Below are positions 27,323 through 35,899 of a stretch of 64,000 nt of DNA, one piece after another (position 1 is the stretch's first letter; each line of letters begins with the position of its first letter). Source of the DNA: Alphaproteobacteria bacterium (GTDB taxonomy: Bacteria; Pseudomonadota; Alphaproteobacteria; Micavibrionales; Micavibrionaceae). The stretch is taken from assembly GCA_002690045.1 (NCBI GenBank), contig NZDE01000013.1, positions 124,001 to 188,000 on the forward strand, written 5' to 3'. The notes under the pieces are model-generated. The model did no database searches. It was not told where the DNA came from and saw only the letters and a list, made by a program, of their open reading frames with translations. Made by a program: the position numbers and the translations under genes.

Positions 27323-30082
27323 CTAATCTATTTTACGGCGAAGTTTTTGATCTTTATCCGTCTTTGGTTTTTCTTTTTCTTCATATGCACCTAAGCTTTG
27401 CGCCTTAATGCCATTTTTGATTTGATCTATATTTTCGCTGCGGCCTTTTAGGCGCTGTAATAAACCTGTGCGGCCGTGGCTTTTGGCTTTCTTCTTCGGC
27501 GCGACGAGCGCTGTACCATCATTCGATGATGCGCTGCTGTCATTTGATGTATCGCTATTCTTTGCGGCACGTGCCGCGTCTGTAATACTGTTTTCAGCGC
27601 CACCTGTTTGACTTGGCGCAGCTAAAGTGCGGCCGCCCTTATTCGCGGGGGCAGGAACATGCGCGGATTGTCCGCTGTTTGACCCTTGGTTAACATACTC
27701 ACCCATTTCAGATATTGAGCGCGAATGATCCGCTGCGAATGATTTTGATAGTGACCATTTAACGGAAAGGTCGCTATCTTGACAGAATTGTTGATAGGCC
27801 ATAGCTACAACTTTGATGAAACTATCATGGTTATCCCAATAACACAGGCTTAAAAGACCCGCTGTCATGACATGTTCGGTTACGCCGGCTAGGTGACCTG
27901 CGCCGCCTGCGGCTTCGCTTACGGCAAATGGGAAGATGCGCTGCGGCGTGACGCCTAAATGTTTAAAGTAACTTGGACCAAGTGGGCTTACACATTTAGG
28001 ATCAACTTCAAATTTTTCGGCTATAAAGCGCTTGGCTTGTTCCATGGAATCTATGGAGTTTGGCAATTCAAAGCTGGGTACACTTACGGTTAAGGCGCTG
28101 CCTTTATAGCGCTGCGGTACGGGCATAAAGTCTGTGCAAATACCGGCCATAACCTCGCCGTTGATGTTTTTGGATAATGGTAGAACGACCGCAACATTTG
28201 TGGTTTGGGTGCTCGGTAGGAAGAAATCCATCTCATGCGAACTAATCCCCGCGCTGCCGCCTGAATCGGCGAGGCCTTCATCAACGAAGATAGAGTGCGA
28301 AATTTGAATTTGTCCGGCTGACCCTTTGGCCTTTTCAAAAGGTTGCTGCTTATCTTCGCGCAGACGGCGGATCAGGTCATTAACCTTAGTTTCTTTGATA
28401 TTTGGATTTTCTTTCAACTGAAGCGGCGATTCACTCCATGATGTTGCTTTCATCTTATATTTTTGCAGCAGGTTACGAATTTGGATTTCCAAACGGCTAG
28501 TTGGAATAAGGCCAACCGTAATCGCATTGAGAATATCCTGTGCATCCAACTCACGCAGCACGCCGCGTGTTTTGTAATGGTTGCTGTCCATCAAATGGTC
28601 AGATACCTGCATGGTTTTTTCGTCATGTTCGGCGATCTGTAGATAGTAAGTATCTATCTTCTCATCAATATGCTTCGGGTCGGTATAATACCCAGCGCCT
28701 TTTTCTAGTGTTGCGCCAAAGAATGGTTTAAGGCCAAAGAACTTATCGGCAAACTCTTTAACGCCTGCGCTGTCACCGTCATGATCGGTTGGAACATCAT
28801 CGGCGCGAACGCTGATTGCTTCAATCATGTGGCCTGACCATGAACGACCATCTAAATTATATGTGCCGCGTGGTACAGCATTGGCAAGGCCGCGTGGGTT
28901 GCCTTCATGGACATAGATTTTTAAAGATTGGTTCGCTTCGTCAATACGGTAGGGTAGAACATCCGCTGACGCTTCGGCGCGGGAAATAATGTCGATTAAC
29001 TCGCCATTATCTTTGTTCCGCATGGATGAGATTTGTAATTCACCGGTCGGCTTTTTTGAACGGCGGCGCTCACTAAGGCGTAAGCTTTGCTTGTGGTTAA
29101 TCTTGCGCACTAAGACCACCAATGAAGTCGGTGGATAGCTAAGTGTTACGCCGCTTTCATTATAGAGGTTAAATTGCCCATCAAAGTTCTCGGCAATGAA
29201 TTTTTCGTCCCATTGTTTTGCAGTGTAAAGCACACGTCCGCCGAGGGATTTTAGGTTCTTGCGGAAATCACGTTCAGTAAAGAAAGCGTATTCTTTGTCT
29301 AATTCGTTTCGCCACAGGTTACGGTCATGTTTACGCACCATGAATTCATAGGCCCATTTATAGGGAAGGCGGAACAGACGTGTTTTGGGGAAGCGCGGCG
29401 GTAATTCTTCAAGGAAGAACCCTGAATATTCATCATGGGAACGCGCTTGTTCAGAATACCATTCCAACAGCTCCGCATTTGTGAAGTCGTTGAAATCTTC
29501 ACTTAAACCGGGCTTGTCAGGGAATTCCATCAGAACGAACTGCCCAGGTTCTGGCATCACATAGTCCTGAATGAACATTGTGCCATCAGCCTTAAGAAGC
29601 GAGAAGTGGTGTTCTAATGCACGCGTAACGCAAAGGTCGCTATAGGCGTGGTTGGAATAAATTTCATATAGGATGCGGTTATTAATAATCGCATCGACGC
29701 TTTCGGGGCCAAGGTTAATACGGGAAATGTCACCTTGCATAAATTCGGTATTCGGCAAGCGGTAATTTTGACGGGCAAAGTTGATTGCGTCTTTATCGCT
29801 ATCGATGCCAACAAATTGCAGGTTCGGCTTTAACACAGCCATGGTGTATGTCAGCATACCATTGCCGCAGCCCATCACGGCAATTAACGCATTATCGTTT
29901 AGCAGCATATGCGCCAAATTATACCATGCGCGGCGGACAAAATGGGCAGGAATGTCTTTAAGAAGTTCTTTTTGTTCGTCGTTAATGAGGTGCGGCGGAG
30001 TCTTTTGATACATGCGCCGTATCAGGTCTACGTCATCGTCCCCTTGCGAGGCGCGGTTATGTCCTTGTTTTAACGATACCAT
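27323..30082 (-). CDS. Large methyltransferase-fusion protein of unknown function
   Basis: 919 residues. An N-terminal class I methyltransferase domain (residues ~45-200; motif I AVMGCGNGMLTY, then GIDSDKDAI and MQGDI) is followed by a basic linker (SLRLSERRRSKK). Next comes a mixed region with a Nudix-like look (YRIDEANQSLKIYVHEGNP, LDGRSWSGHMIEAISV), and a second such region near residue 640 onward (AVVLPLSKNINGEVMAGIC, VPQRYKGSALTVSV). The last ~150 residues are polar, repetitive in Ser/Asn/Gly/Ala and probably disordered. The Nudix resemblance is inferred, and no catalytic Nudix box is clearly visible. It is first in the operon ending with mnmC. Function is unknown. Confidence 0.7.
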   Translation of the reverse strand: MVSLKQGHNRASQGDDDVDLIRRMYQKTPPHLINDEQKELLKDIPAHFVRRAWYNLAHMLLNDNALIAVMGCGNGMLTYTMAVLKPNLQFVGIDSDKDAINFARQNYRLPNTEFMQGDISRINLGPESVDAIINNRILYEIYSNHAYSDLCVTRALEHHFSLLKADGTMFIQDYVMPEPGQFVLMEFPDKPGLSEDFNDFTNAELLEWYSEQARSHDEYSGFFLEELPPRFPKTRLFRLPYKWAYEFMVRKHDRNLWRNELDKEYAFFTERDFRKNLKSLGGRVLYTAKQWDEKFIAENFDGQFNLYNESGVTLSYPPTSLVVLVRKINHKQSLRLSERRRSKKPTGELQISSMRNKDNGELIDIISRAEASADVLPYRIDEANQSLKIYVHEGNPRGLANAVPRGTYNLDGRSWSGHMIEAISVRADDVPTDHDGDSAGVKEFADKFFGLKPFFGATLEKGAGYYTDPKHIDEKIDTYYLQIAEHDEKTMQVSDHLMDSNHYKTRGVLRELDAQDILNAITVGLIPTSRLEIQIRNLLQKYKMKATSWSESPLQLKENPNIKETKVNDLIRRLREDKQQPFEKAKGSAGQIQISHSIFVDEGLADSGGSAGISSHEMDFFLPSTQTTNVAVVLPLSKNINGEVMAGICTDFMPVPQRYKGSALTVSVPSFELPNSIDSMEQAKRFIAEKFEVDPKCVSPLGPSYFKHLGVTPQRIFPFAVSEAAGGAGHLAGVTEHVMTAGLLSLCYWDNHDSFIKVVAMAYQQFCQDSDLSVKWSLSKSFAADHSRSISEMGEYVNQGSNSGQSAHVPAPANKGGRTLAAPSQTGGAENSITDAARAAKNSDTSNDSSASSNDGTALVAPKKKAKSHGRTGLLQRLKGRSENIDQIKNGIKAQSLGAYEEKEKPKTDKDQKLRRKID

Positions 30083-30255
30083 TTATGCTCTATAACCTAA
30101 GTTTCTTCGCTTACTTATGATAAGATTGGTAGAAACTTAATTTTTTCTTTTATAGTATTCACTACTAATATATTTACGTAAAAAAAGCAATTCTTTTTTT
30201 TAGCGTAGAACTGGACTATAGTGCATTTTTATTGTCGTAAACAAGGGGAGTGCGA

Positions 30256-30972
30256 ATGATTCTCAAAGTTATGCTGGATTTAATTGTACCGCCGCGCTGT
30301 CCGATATCTGGGGATATTGTCGGCGAAACTGGGCAATTGTCACCAGACATATGGAATCAGATACATTTTATCGCCGCGCCTTATTGTGATACATGCGGCG
30401 TTCCCTTCACGGCATCTCTGGCGGTTGAGGATGGTACGATATGCGCGTCATGCATAGCAGATGCGCCCGAATATGACAGCGCGCGGGCGGCTGTGGTTTA
30501 TGATGATTTAACGCGGCAAATGGTGCTGCGTTATAAACATGGTGACCATTTATATTTGGCGCGCGCCTTTACCCCATGGATGGAACGTGCAGGTTATGAT
30601 GTGATATCAGCGGCGGATTATATTTTGCCTGTGCCGCTCCATTGGACGCGGCTGTTAAAGCGGCGCTATAATCAGGCGGCAATACTGGCTAAGGCCTTGG
30701 CGGAACGGCAGGGAAAGATATATGCGCCGTCACTATTGAAGCGCGTGCGGGCAACATCCCCACAAGGCCGCCGCCGCGCCAAAGACCGAAAGAGCAATGT
30801 TAAAAACGCCTTTGCTGTCGCAGATCAAGGTAAGTTGCACGGCAAGACGATTTTATTAATTGATGATGTCATGACATCAGGCGCAACCGTCAATGAATGC
30901 GCCAAAGCGTTAAAGGGCGCTGGGGCAAATAAAGTGCATATTTTATCCGTGGCGCGCGCGGTTAAGAAATAA
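30256..30972 (+). CDS. ComF-family phosphoribosyltransferase
   Basis: A 238-residue ComF-type protein: an N-terminal cysteine pair set (CPISGD, YCDTCGVPF, TICASCIAD) that could bind zinc, then a phosphoribosyltransferase domain with the PRPP loop ILLIDDVMTSGATVNECAKAL. In competent bacteria ComF supports DNA uptake; elsewhere its role is unclear. GGGGAG lies 6 nt before ATG 30256, so this start is preferred over the GTG two codons upstream. It is divergent from the 919-residue methyltransferase gene. Confidence 0.9.
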   Translation: MILKVMLDLIVPPRCPISGDIVGETGQLSPDIWNQIHFIAAPYCDTCGVPFTASLAVEDGTICASCIADAPEYDSARAAVVYDDLTRQMVLRYKHGDHLYLARAFTPWMERAGYDVISAADYILPVPLHWTRLLKRRYNQAAILAKALAERQGKIYAPSLLKRVRATSPQGRRRAKDRKSNVKNAFAVADQGKLHGKTILLIDDVMTSGATVNECAKALKGAGANKVHILSVARAVKK

Positions 30973-30976
30973 AACG

Positions 30977-32194
30977 CTATGCTGCTTTATACGGCGCAAG
31001 GCCATAGCGCATAATCATGTGGCGGAGGACGCTGTGTTTTTCGAGGGTTTTTAGGCCGAAGCGGCGGAGCATTTTTAATGTGCCTGAATCGTTCGCGACA
31101 TATTTATTTAAGCGGTAAGAAAAATTGTTGCGGAGGGTTGAATCTTTCATACGCGCATCGGCATATTTTTTTAATATGATTGGGCTGGCGCAATCTATAC
31201 CGCAGCTAAGCGCATTGTAAATTTCATTATAAAGCTGCGCGACATCACGAAGGCTGGTGTTCAAACCTTGCGCCCCCATCGGGTGTAGGACATGGGCCGC
31301 CTCAGCAATGAGGACGATGCGGTCTTGCCAGAGTTTTTCGGCATGTGATGATGTAAGCGGCACGGCCTCGATAGGGGTTTTTAGGGATAAATGCCCAAGT
31401 AGAGCCTTGCTGCGCGCGTTGATTTCGGCTTCTTGGTCGTCTTTGTCTTCTGCCATCCAATATTCGGCTTGGGCGTCTTTTTCAACCCAGACGAGGGACA
31501 CGCTATTATCTGGTAGCGGGACGAGGGTGAATGGCCCGCCTTCATAATGAAATTCGGTTGATGTGAAGTTGTGATGATGTTCACAGTCTAAAATACAGGT
31601 TAACGCTTGCTGCCCACTTTGTTTGGTTGTGACGGCTATATTGGCAAGTTCGCGCGTTTTTGAATTGCGGCCATCCGCGCCGATAAGCAATTTGGCGTTT
31701 AATGTTTTGCCCGTGCTAAGTGTGACGCTAACATTCTGTGGGGTATTTTCTATGTCCGTGATTTCATTTTCAAAATGCAGGGTGATATTTTTATGTTTTA
31801 AGGCTTTTTGCATTAAAGCTTTCAGCAAAATTACATTGGGAATATTTAGGCCAAAGCGCGTCAGGTCAAGCTCGTCTGCGGCGAAGGTTATGGCGTGGTC
31901 ATTGTCTTTATCCGCATCAATGATTTGTAAGGCGCGCAGTTCATCGCAATAGGGGGCGATAGCATTAGATATGCCGATTTTATCAAACAAAGCGAGGTTG
32001 TCATTCATTACGGCGGTGGTGCGCGTACCGATGTCGGTGTTAATTGCGGGCATTTTTAGCATTTTACTGCTGGGCGATTTGATCGGGTCAATAAATGTAA
32101 TCTGCAACCCTGCATCGGCCAAAAGTAGGCCAAGCGTTAGCCCCGCAGTCCCCGCGCCTGAAATAATAATATCTGATTTCTTTGTTTTAAACAT
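30977..32194 (-). CDS. UbiH/COQ6-family FAD monooxygenase
   Basis: A 405-residue flavoprotein monooxygenase. It has the dinucleotide-binding motif SGAGTAGLTLGLLLADAG, the LLIGADGRNSKTRE (DG) motif and the second FAD motif IVLIAEAAHVLHPMGAQGLN. These are typical of aromatic-ring hydroxylases of the ubiquinone pathway (UbiH, UbiF, UbiI, UbiL, COQ6). Which ring position it hydroxylates cannot be told from sequence alone. It is convergent with comF and divergent from grxC. Confidence 0.88.
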   Translation of the reverse strand: MFKTKKSDIIISGAGTAGLTLGLLLADAGLQITFIDPIKSPSSKMLKMPAINTDIGTRTTAVMNDNLALFDKIGISNAIAPYCDELRALQIIDADKDNDHAITFAADELDLTRFGLNIPNVILLKALMQKALKHKNITLHFENEITDIENTPQNVSVTLSTGKTLNAKLLIGADGRNSKTRELANIAVTTKQSGQQALTCILDCEHHHNFTSTEFHYEGGPFTLVPLPDNSVSLVWVEKDAQAEYWMAEDKDDQEAEINARSKALLGHLSLKTPIEAVPLTSSHAEKLWQDRIVLIAEAAHVLHPMGAQGLNTSLRDVAQLYNEIYNALSCGIDCASPIILKKYADARMKDSTLRNNFSYRLNKYVANDSGTLKMLRRFGLKTLEKHSVLRHMIMRYGLAPYKAA

Positions 32195-32256
32195 TGCAAT
32201 ATAATCTGATTATACTAATTTCTTAGTGAGTTTTATTTTTTATGGAGTATAGGGCG

Positions 32257-32514
32257 ATGAGCGCGAAAGTCGAAATATATTATTGGACAACATGTCCATT
32301 TTGCACAAGAGCATTAAAATTATTGGACCGTAAAGGTGTAGCATATACCGGATATGATATTACAGGTGATGAAGATGCGCGGGCCAAAATGGTTGAACGC
32401 ACTGGCGGGCCACGTACTGTGCCGCAAATTTTCATCAATGATAAATTGATCGGCGGCTGTGATGATATTCACGAGCTTGATTATGATGGCAAGTTAGACG
32501 CGATGCTGGCTTAA
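32257..32514 (+). CDS. grxC: Glutaredoxin 3
   Basis: An 85-residue dithiol glutaredoxin with active site CPFC (YYWTTCPFCTRAL), the cis-proline segment RTVPQIFIND and the glutathione-binding GGCDDIHELD. It reduces protein disulfides and glutathionylated proteins in the cytoplasm. GGAG at 32244-32247 supports ATG 32257; an upstream in-frame ATG overlaps that element. Confidence 0.95.
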   Translation: MSAKVEIYYWTTCPFCTRALKLLDRKGVAYTGYDITGDEDARAKMVERTGGPRTVPQIFINDKLIGGCDDIHELDYDGKLDAMLA

Positions 32515-32525
32515 GTTATATTTTG

Positions 32526-32556
32526 GACACAAGGTGTTTTTAAAATGCCTTGTGTC
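32526..32556. promoter_or_regulatory. Palindrome between grxC and the HxlR regulator
   Basis: Perfect 9-bp arms GACACAAGG (32526-32534) and CCTTGTGTC (32548-32556) with a 13-nt loop containing TTTT/AAAA. TATAAT follows at 32570. It could be a terminator for grxC or an operator for the HxlR regulator. Confidence 0.5.
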
Positions 32557-32613
32557 GTGATATATTCAATATAATGTGTGTGTGCCTCACTCTGTTCTGG
32601 ATGAGGTTTTTTA

Positions 32614-33012
32614 ATGAAATATAGTGATTTGAAGGCTGTTGCGACGCGCTCACGCTGCCCAATTGCCGGTGCGCTTGATGTTATTGGTGATAAATGGACG
32701 CTGCTGATTATTCGTGACATGTTGTTGCTTGGCGCTGGGCAGTATCAGGACTTTTTAAAGGCGCCTGAGAAAATATCGACCAATATTTTGGCGGATCGGC
32801 TAAAGAAATTGGAAGCCGCGGGCGTGATTAAGAAAGCGCAGTATCAAAGTAATCCTGTGCGTTATTTATACAGCCTCACACCAATGGGTGAAGATTTACG
32901 CCCTGTCATGCTTTCCCTTGTTAAATGGGGCGGGCAGCATGTTGAAGGCAGCTTTGCGCCAAGTGATGCGCAAATCAAACAGATTGAAGAAAAAGCGCGT
33001 AAGCGCGCTTAA
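32614..33012 (+). CDS. HxlR-family transcriptional regulator
   Basis: A 132-residue winged-helix protein of the HxlR family: CPIAGALDVIGDKWTLLIIRDML near the N-terminus with the sensing-type Cys, FLKAPEKISTNILADRLKKLEAAGVI as the recognition helix, and RYLYSLTPMGEDLRPVM. HxlR regulators often sense oxidants or aldehydes through this cysteine. A palindrome with a TATAAT lies upstream, consistent with autoregulation. The downstream nitrilase-family gene is 14 bp away. Confidence 0.9.
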   Translation: MKYSDLKAVATRSRCPIAGALDVIGDKWTLLIIRDMLLLGAGQYQDFLKAPEKISTNILADRLKKLEAAGVIKKAQYQSNPVRYLYSLTPMGEDLRPVMLSLVKWGGQHVEGSFAPSDAQIKQIEEKARKRA

Positions 33013-33026
33013 GGGAATTGAGTTTA

Positions 33027-33866
33027 ATGGATAAGAAAATTAATGTCGCTTTGATACAAACATCGGCGCGCCCTGAAATTGCTGATAATTTGGCGTTAAT
33101 TGATGATGCGTTTATGACGGCGGCGGATGGCGGGGCGGAATTTATCCTGACGCCAGAAAATAGCTGCCACATGGTGCACCCATCCGCAAAGAAGTTGCGT
33201 AGCGCACCGGCGGAAAGCGGGCACCCATTTTTGGAGCATTTTACGAAGCGCGTTCAAGAACGGGGCGTATGGTTATTGCTCGGATCCCTTACCATTAAAG
33301 GGGACAATAATAAATTACTGAACAGATCGTATTTATTATCACCTAAAGGGACAATCGTTGCGCGTTACGATAAAATCCATTTATTTGATGTTGATACGCC
33401 AGACGGCGTGGCATATCGCGAAAGTCAGATTTTCGATGCGGGGGAGCGCGCGGCGCTTGTCCATAGTGATATTGGCCGCATTGGTATGAGTATTTGTTAT
33501 GATGTGCGTTTCCCGCATTTATACCGTGATTTAGCCCAGCGCGGGGCAGAGATTTTGACTGTGCCCGCGGCATTTACCGTACCGACAGGACAGGCGCATT
33601 GGGAGACTTTGCTACGCGCCCGTGCGATTGAAAATGGCGCGTTTGTTCTTGCGCCCGCACAGACAGGTACGCATGAAGGCGAACGTGAAACATGGGGGCA
33701 TTCGATGATTATTAACCCATGGGGGAAAGTTATTGCTGCAGCGGGCGAAGATGAAGGGATTGTGACGGCGGAGATTGATTTGGCCGATGTTGCCTTACGA
33801 CGTAGTCAAATTCCATCGCTTAAAAATGGACGCCCTTACAAGGTGGATGAATTGCGCGGCTTATAA
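33027..33866 (+). CDS. Carbon-nitrogen hydrolase (Nit-type amidase)
   Basis: A 279-residue nitrilase-superfamily enzyme with the Glu-Lys-Cys triad: Glu in ILTPENSCHM, Lys in YDKIHLFDVD, Cys in MSICYDVRFPHLY. The sequence resembles Nit1/deaminated glutathione amidases, which clear deaminated glutathione and other omega-amides. AAGGGAA 9 nt before ATG 33027 supports the start. The last 6 bp overlap the convergent gluQ. Confidence 0.88.
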   Translation: MDKKINVALIQTSARPEIADNLALIDDAFMTAADGGAEFILTPENSCHMVHPSAKKLRSAPAESGHPFLEHFTKRVQERGVWLLLGSLTIKGDNNKLLNRSYLLSPKGTIVARYDKIHLFDVDTPDGVAYRESQIFDAGERAALVHSDIGRIGMSICYDVRFPHLYRDLAQRGAEILTVPAAFTVPTGQAHWETLLRARAIENGAFVLAPAQTGTHEGERETWGHSMIINPWGKVIAAAGEDEGIVTAEIDLADVALRRSQIPSLKNGRPYKVDELRGL

Positions 33867-34700
33867 ACCTTCCGCGCTAAGGCGCTTTAGGTAATCACCT
33901 TTTTCAATCATATTTTTAACATCGTCAACGCTAAACCCTTTGGCGCGAATGTCACGTAGGGTCACGCTTTTATTGCGTTTGGCGAAGCGTTTGCCTTCAT
34001 GGTCGTAGAGTAATTTATGATGATGATACTCAGGCTCATCAAGGCCGAGCAAAGCTTGAATTACGCGGTGGATATGGCAGGCATAGAGGAGATCATCACC
34101 GCGGGTGACAAGGTTAATGCCCTGTGCATGGTCATCAATACAAACAGATAAGTGGTAACTGGTTGGCGTTTCTTTACGTGCTAATACCACATCGCCGAGC
34201 AAGTGCGGGTCAACATCAACTTTGCCGGCTTTATGGTCGTAAAATGTTAAGGGGGTGGATATGTGTTTTAGCGCGGCATCAATATTAAGGCGCAGGGCGT
34301 AGTTATGGTCGTCTGCCATATCAGTGATTTTTTTATGGCGGCAATGACCCGTGTAGAGCTTACCTTCTGGGCCGTGTGGGGCATCGGCGCTTTCGTTAAT
34401 ATCTTTGCGTGTACAGTCGCAGGGGTAAAGTACGCCCATATCGGTGAGCTGATCTAGCGCCGCTTGGTAAGCGGGCATGTTTTCAGATTGTTTGAGGACT
34501 GGCTTAACCCATTTAAGGCCAAGCCATGTGAGGTCTTCATATATCGCGTCATAGAATTCAGGGCGCGCGCGGGTTTGGTCAATGTCTTCTATACGCAGGA
34601 TAAATTCATCCCCCTGTGCGGCAGTAAACAGCGCGGAATAAGCATGACCTATATGCAGGTAGCCAGTTGGAGAGGGGGCAAAGCGTGTTTTTGTCGTCAT
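33861..34700 (-). CDS. gluQ: Glutamyl-Q tRNA(Asp) synthetase
   Basis: A 279-residue truncated class I glutamyl-tRNA synthetase homologue. FAPSPTGYLHIGHAYSAL holds the HIGH-type motif, a cysteine set (YPCDCTRKDI, TGHCRHKK) the likely zinc site, and RFAKRNKSVTLRD the KMSKS-equivalent. The anticodon-binding C-terminal domain of full GluRS is missing, which is the hallmark of GluQ. It adds glutamate to queuosine in the anticodon of tRNA-Asp. It lies 28 bp behind fliP on the same strand. Confidence 0.92.
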   Translation of the reverse strand: MTTKTRFAPSPTGYLHIGHAYSALFTAAQGDEFILRIEDIDQTRARPEFYDAIYEDLTWLGLKWVKPVLKQSENMPAYQAALDQLTDMGVLYPCDCTRKDINESADAPHGPEGKLYTGHCRHKKITDMADDHNYALRLNIDAALKHISTPLTFYDHKAGKVDVDPHLLGDVVLARKETPTSYHLSVCIDDHAQGINLVTRGDDLLYACHIHRVIQALLGLDEPEYHHHKLLYDHEGKRFAKRNKSVTLRDIRAKGFSVDDVKNMIEKGDYLKRLSAEGL

Positions 34701-34728
34701 AGCTTATAACTTGGGCTTAAAACTGGGG

Positions 34729-35511
34729 CTAGAAGCCAGGCGGCGGGCCGCTTTCAAATGACCGGACGAGTGAGCCTGAAATTAAGTTCCAGCCATCAAC
34801 AAGGACGAAGAAAATAATCTTGAAAGGCAGGGAGATCATCACCGGCGGCAACATCATCATACCCATCGACATCAAGATGGATGCTGTGACCATATCAATA
34901 ATCAAAAACGGTAAGAACAGCATAAAGCCAATTTCAAAGGCACGGCGCAGCTCCTAAATCATGAAGGCGGGCACGACAACGCGCAAAGGTAAGTCTTGTG
35001 GGCTTTCGACGTTTTGGACATTGCCAATTTCAGCAAATAGCAAAATGTCTTTTTCACGGACATGTTTCAACATGAAGGCGTGGAATGGCTCAACCGCGTT
35101 ATCAAAGGCGGTCATTTCATCTATCTCTTCATTGATAAGGGGCTGAATGCCTTGTTGGTAAGCGGCTTCCATCGTTGGCGCCATGATAAATAGCGTTAGG
35201 AACAAAGCAAGCGAGATTAGCACGGTGTTTGGCGGTGTTTGCTGAATACCCATAGCGGTACGCAGGAATGACAATACAACGATAATCCGTGTGAATGAGG
35301 TCATCATAATAAGGATAGATGGCGCAAGCGACAGGATGGTTATTAAGGCAACCATTTGAATAATGCGCCCTGTGACGGATCCGTTCGTGTTTTCTTCGCC
35401 GAAATCTAATGTAAAGGATTGCGCCCATACATCATGCGGCAGCAAGATGATGCCGCTTATTAGAGTGAGGAGGGCGATTATAAAAAAGCCGTGCTTATAT
35501 GTGCGGATCAT
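34729..35511 (-). pseudogene. fliP: Flagellar export protein FliP interrupted by an in-frame amber codon
   Basis: FliP is a core pore-forming component of the flagellar export gate. The frame from ATG 35511 to TAG 34729 would encode about 260 residues, normal for FliP: a signal-peptide-like start (ending HDVWA), LSLAPSILIMMTSFTRIIVVLSFLR, and the C-terminal [20 protein letters not shown] and [16 protein letters not shown]. At 34954-34956 the codon after FMI is TAG, where the family has serine (FMISEL), so TCG-to-TAG is a one-base change. The frame on both sides is otherwise intact. Translation would stop at 185 residues, without the last two membrane helices. It may be a real nonsense mutation, a sequence error, or read through. 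Confidence 0.85.
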
Positions 35512-35819
35512 GCGGCGCGCTCCTTACCTTGTTCGATATTTCTTAGATCTTCAGCATCCAAAGATATATTTTGTTCAATGACAAGGTCATTATGCTGCCC
35601 AAGCAGAATAAGATGCTGTTGATTATCGCGTTCGATCAATACAACACGGCGGCGCGCGTCGAGGGGCATGTTTTCAATGACTTTTAAGCGGCGTTTTGCC
35701 GGTGTAATCATCGCAGGTCCTGCAATGCCCAGTTTCTTTAACAGCAATGCAAGCCCCCCCATAAGCGCGAGGACAAAAAGCAATGCTGCTAAAAAATATG
35801 TTATTTCCTGTAAGTTCAT
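35508..35819 (-). CDS. fliO: Flagellar biosynthesis protein FliO
   Basis: A 103-residue protein with one N-terminal membrane helix (YFLAALLFVLALMGGLALLLK) followed by a cytoplasmic part with RRLKVIENMPLDARRRVVLIERDNQQHLILLG, the conserved FliO pattern. FliO helps assemble FliP complexes. Its end overlaps the fliP start by 4 bp, so the two are translationally coupled. A strong terminator separates it from the upstream gene. Confidence 0.9.
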   Translation of the reverse strand: MNLQEITYFLAALLFVLALMGGLALLLKKLGIAGPAMITPAKRRLKVIENMPLDARRRVVLIERDNQQHLILLGQHNDLVIEQNISLDAEDLRNIEQGKERAA

Positions 35820-35842
35820 GGCGCTTAGTATAAGCCCATAAA

Positions 35843-35887
35843 AAAAACATGTGCAGAGCGTTTATAAAGCCATGCACATGTTTTTGG
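35843..35887 (-). terminator. Intrinsic terminator
   Basis: A perfect 13-bp stem, AAAAACATGTGCA (35843-35855) with TGCACATGTTTTT (35873-35885). On the - strand it follows the gene ending at 35900 and is itself followed by T residues. Confidence 0.85.
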
Positions 35888-35899
35888 AATTTTGTTTAT

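Noticed and set aside
34954-34956. Genome-wide recoding of TAG as an amino acid
   Set aside because: TAG is the proper stop of several genes here (flhF, cckA, flhB, the hybrid kinase at 21361, and fliP itself), so a general reassignment is not supported.
35129-35428. 99-codon ORF within fliP, same strand but another frame
   Set aside because: The fliP frame is strongly conserved at the same bases; the alternative is a frame shadow.
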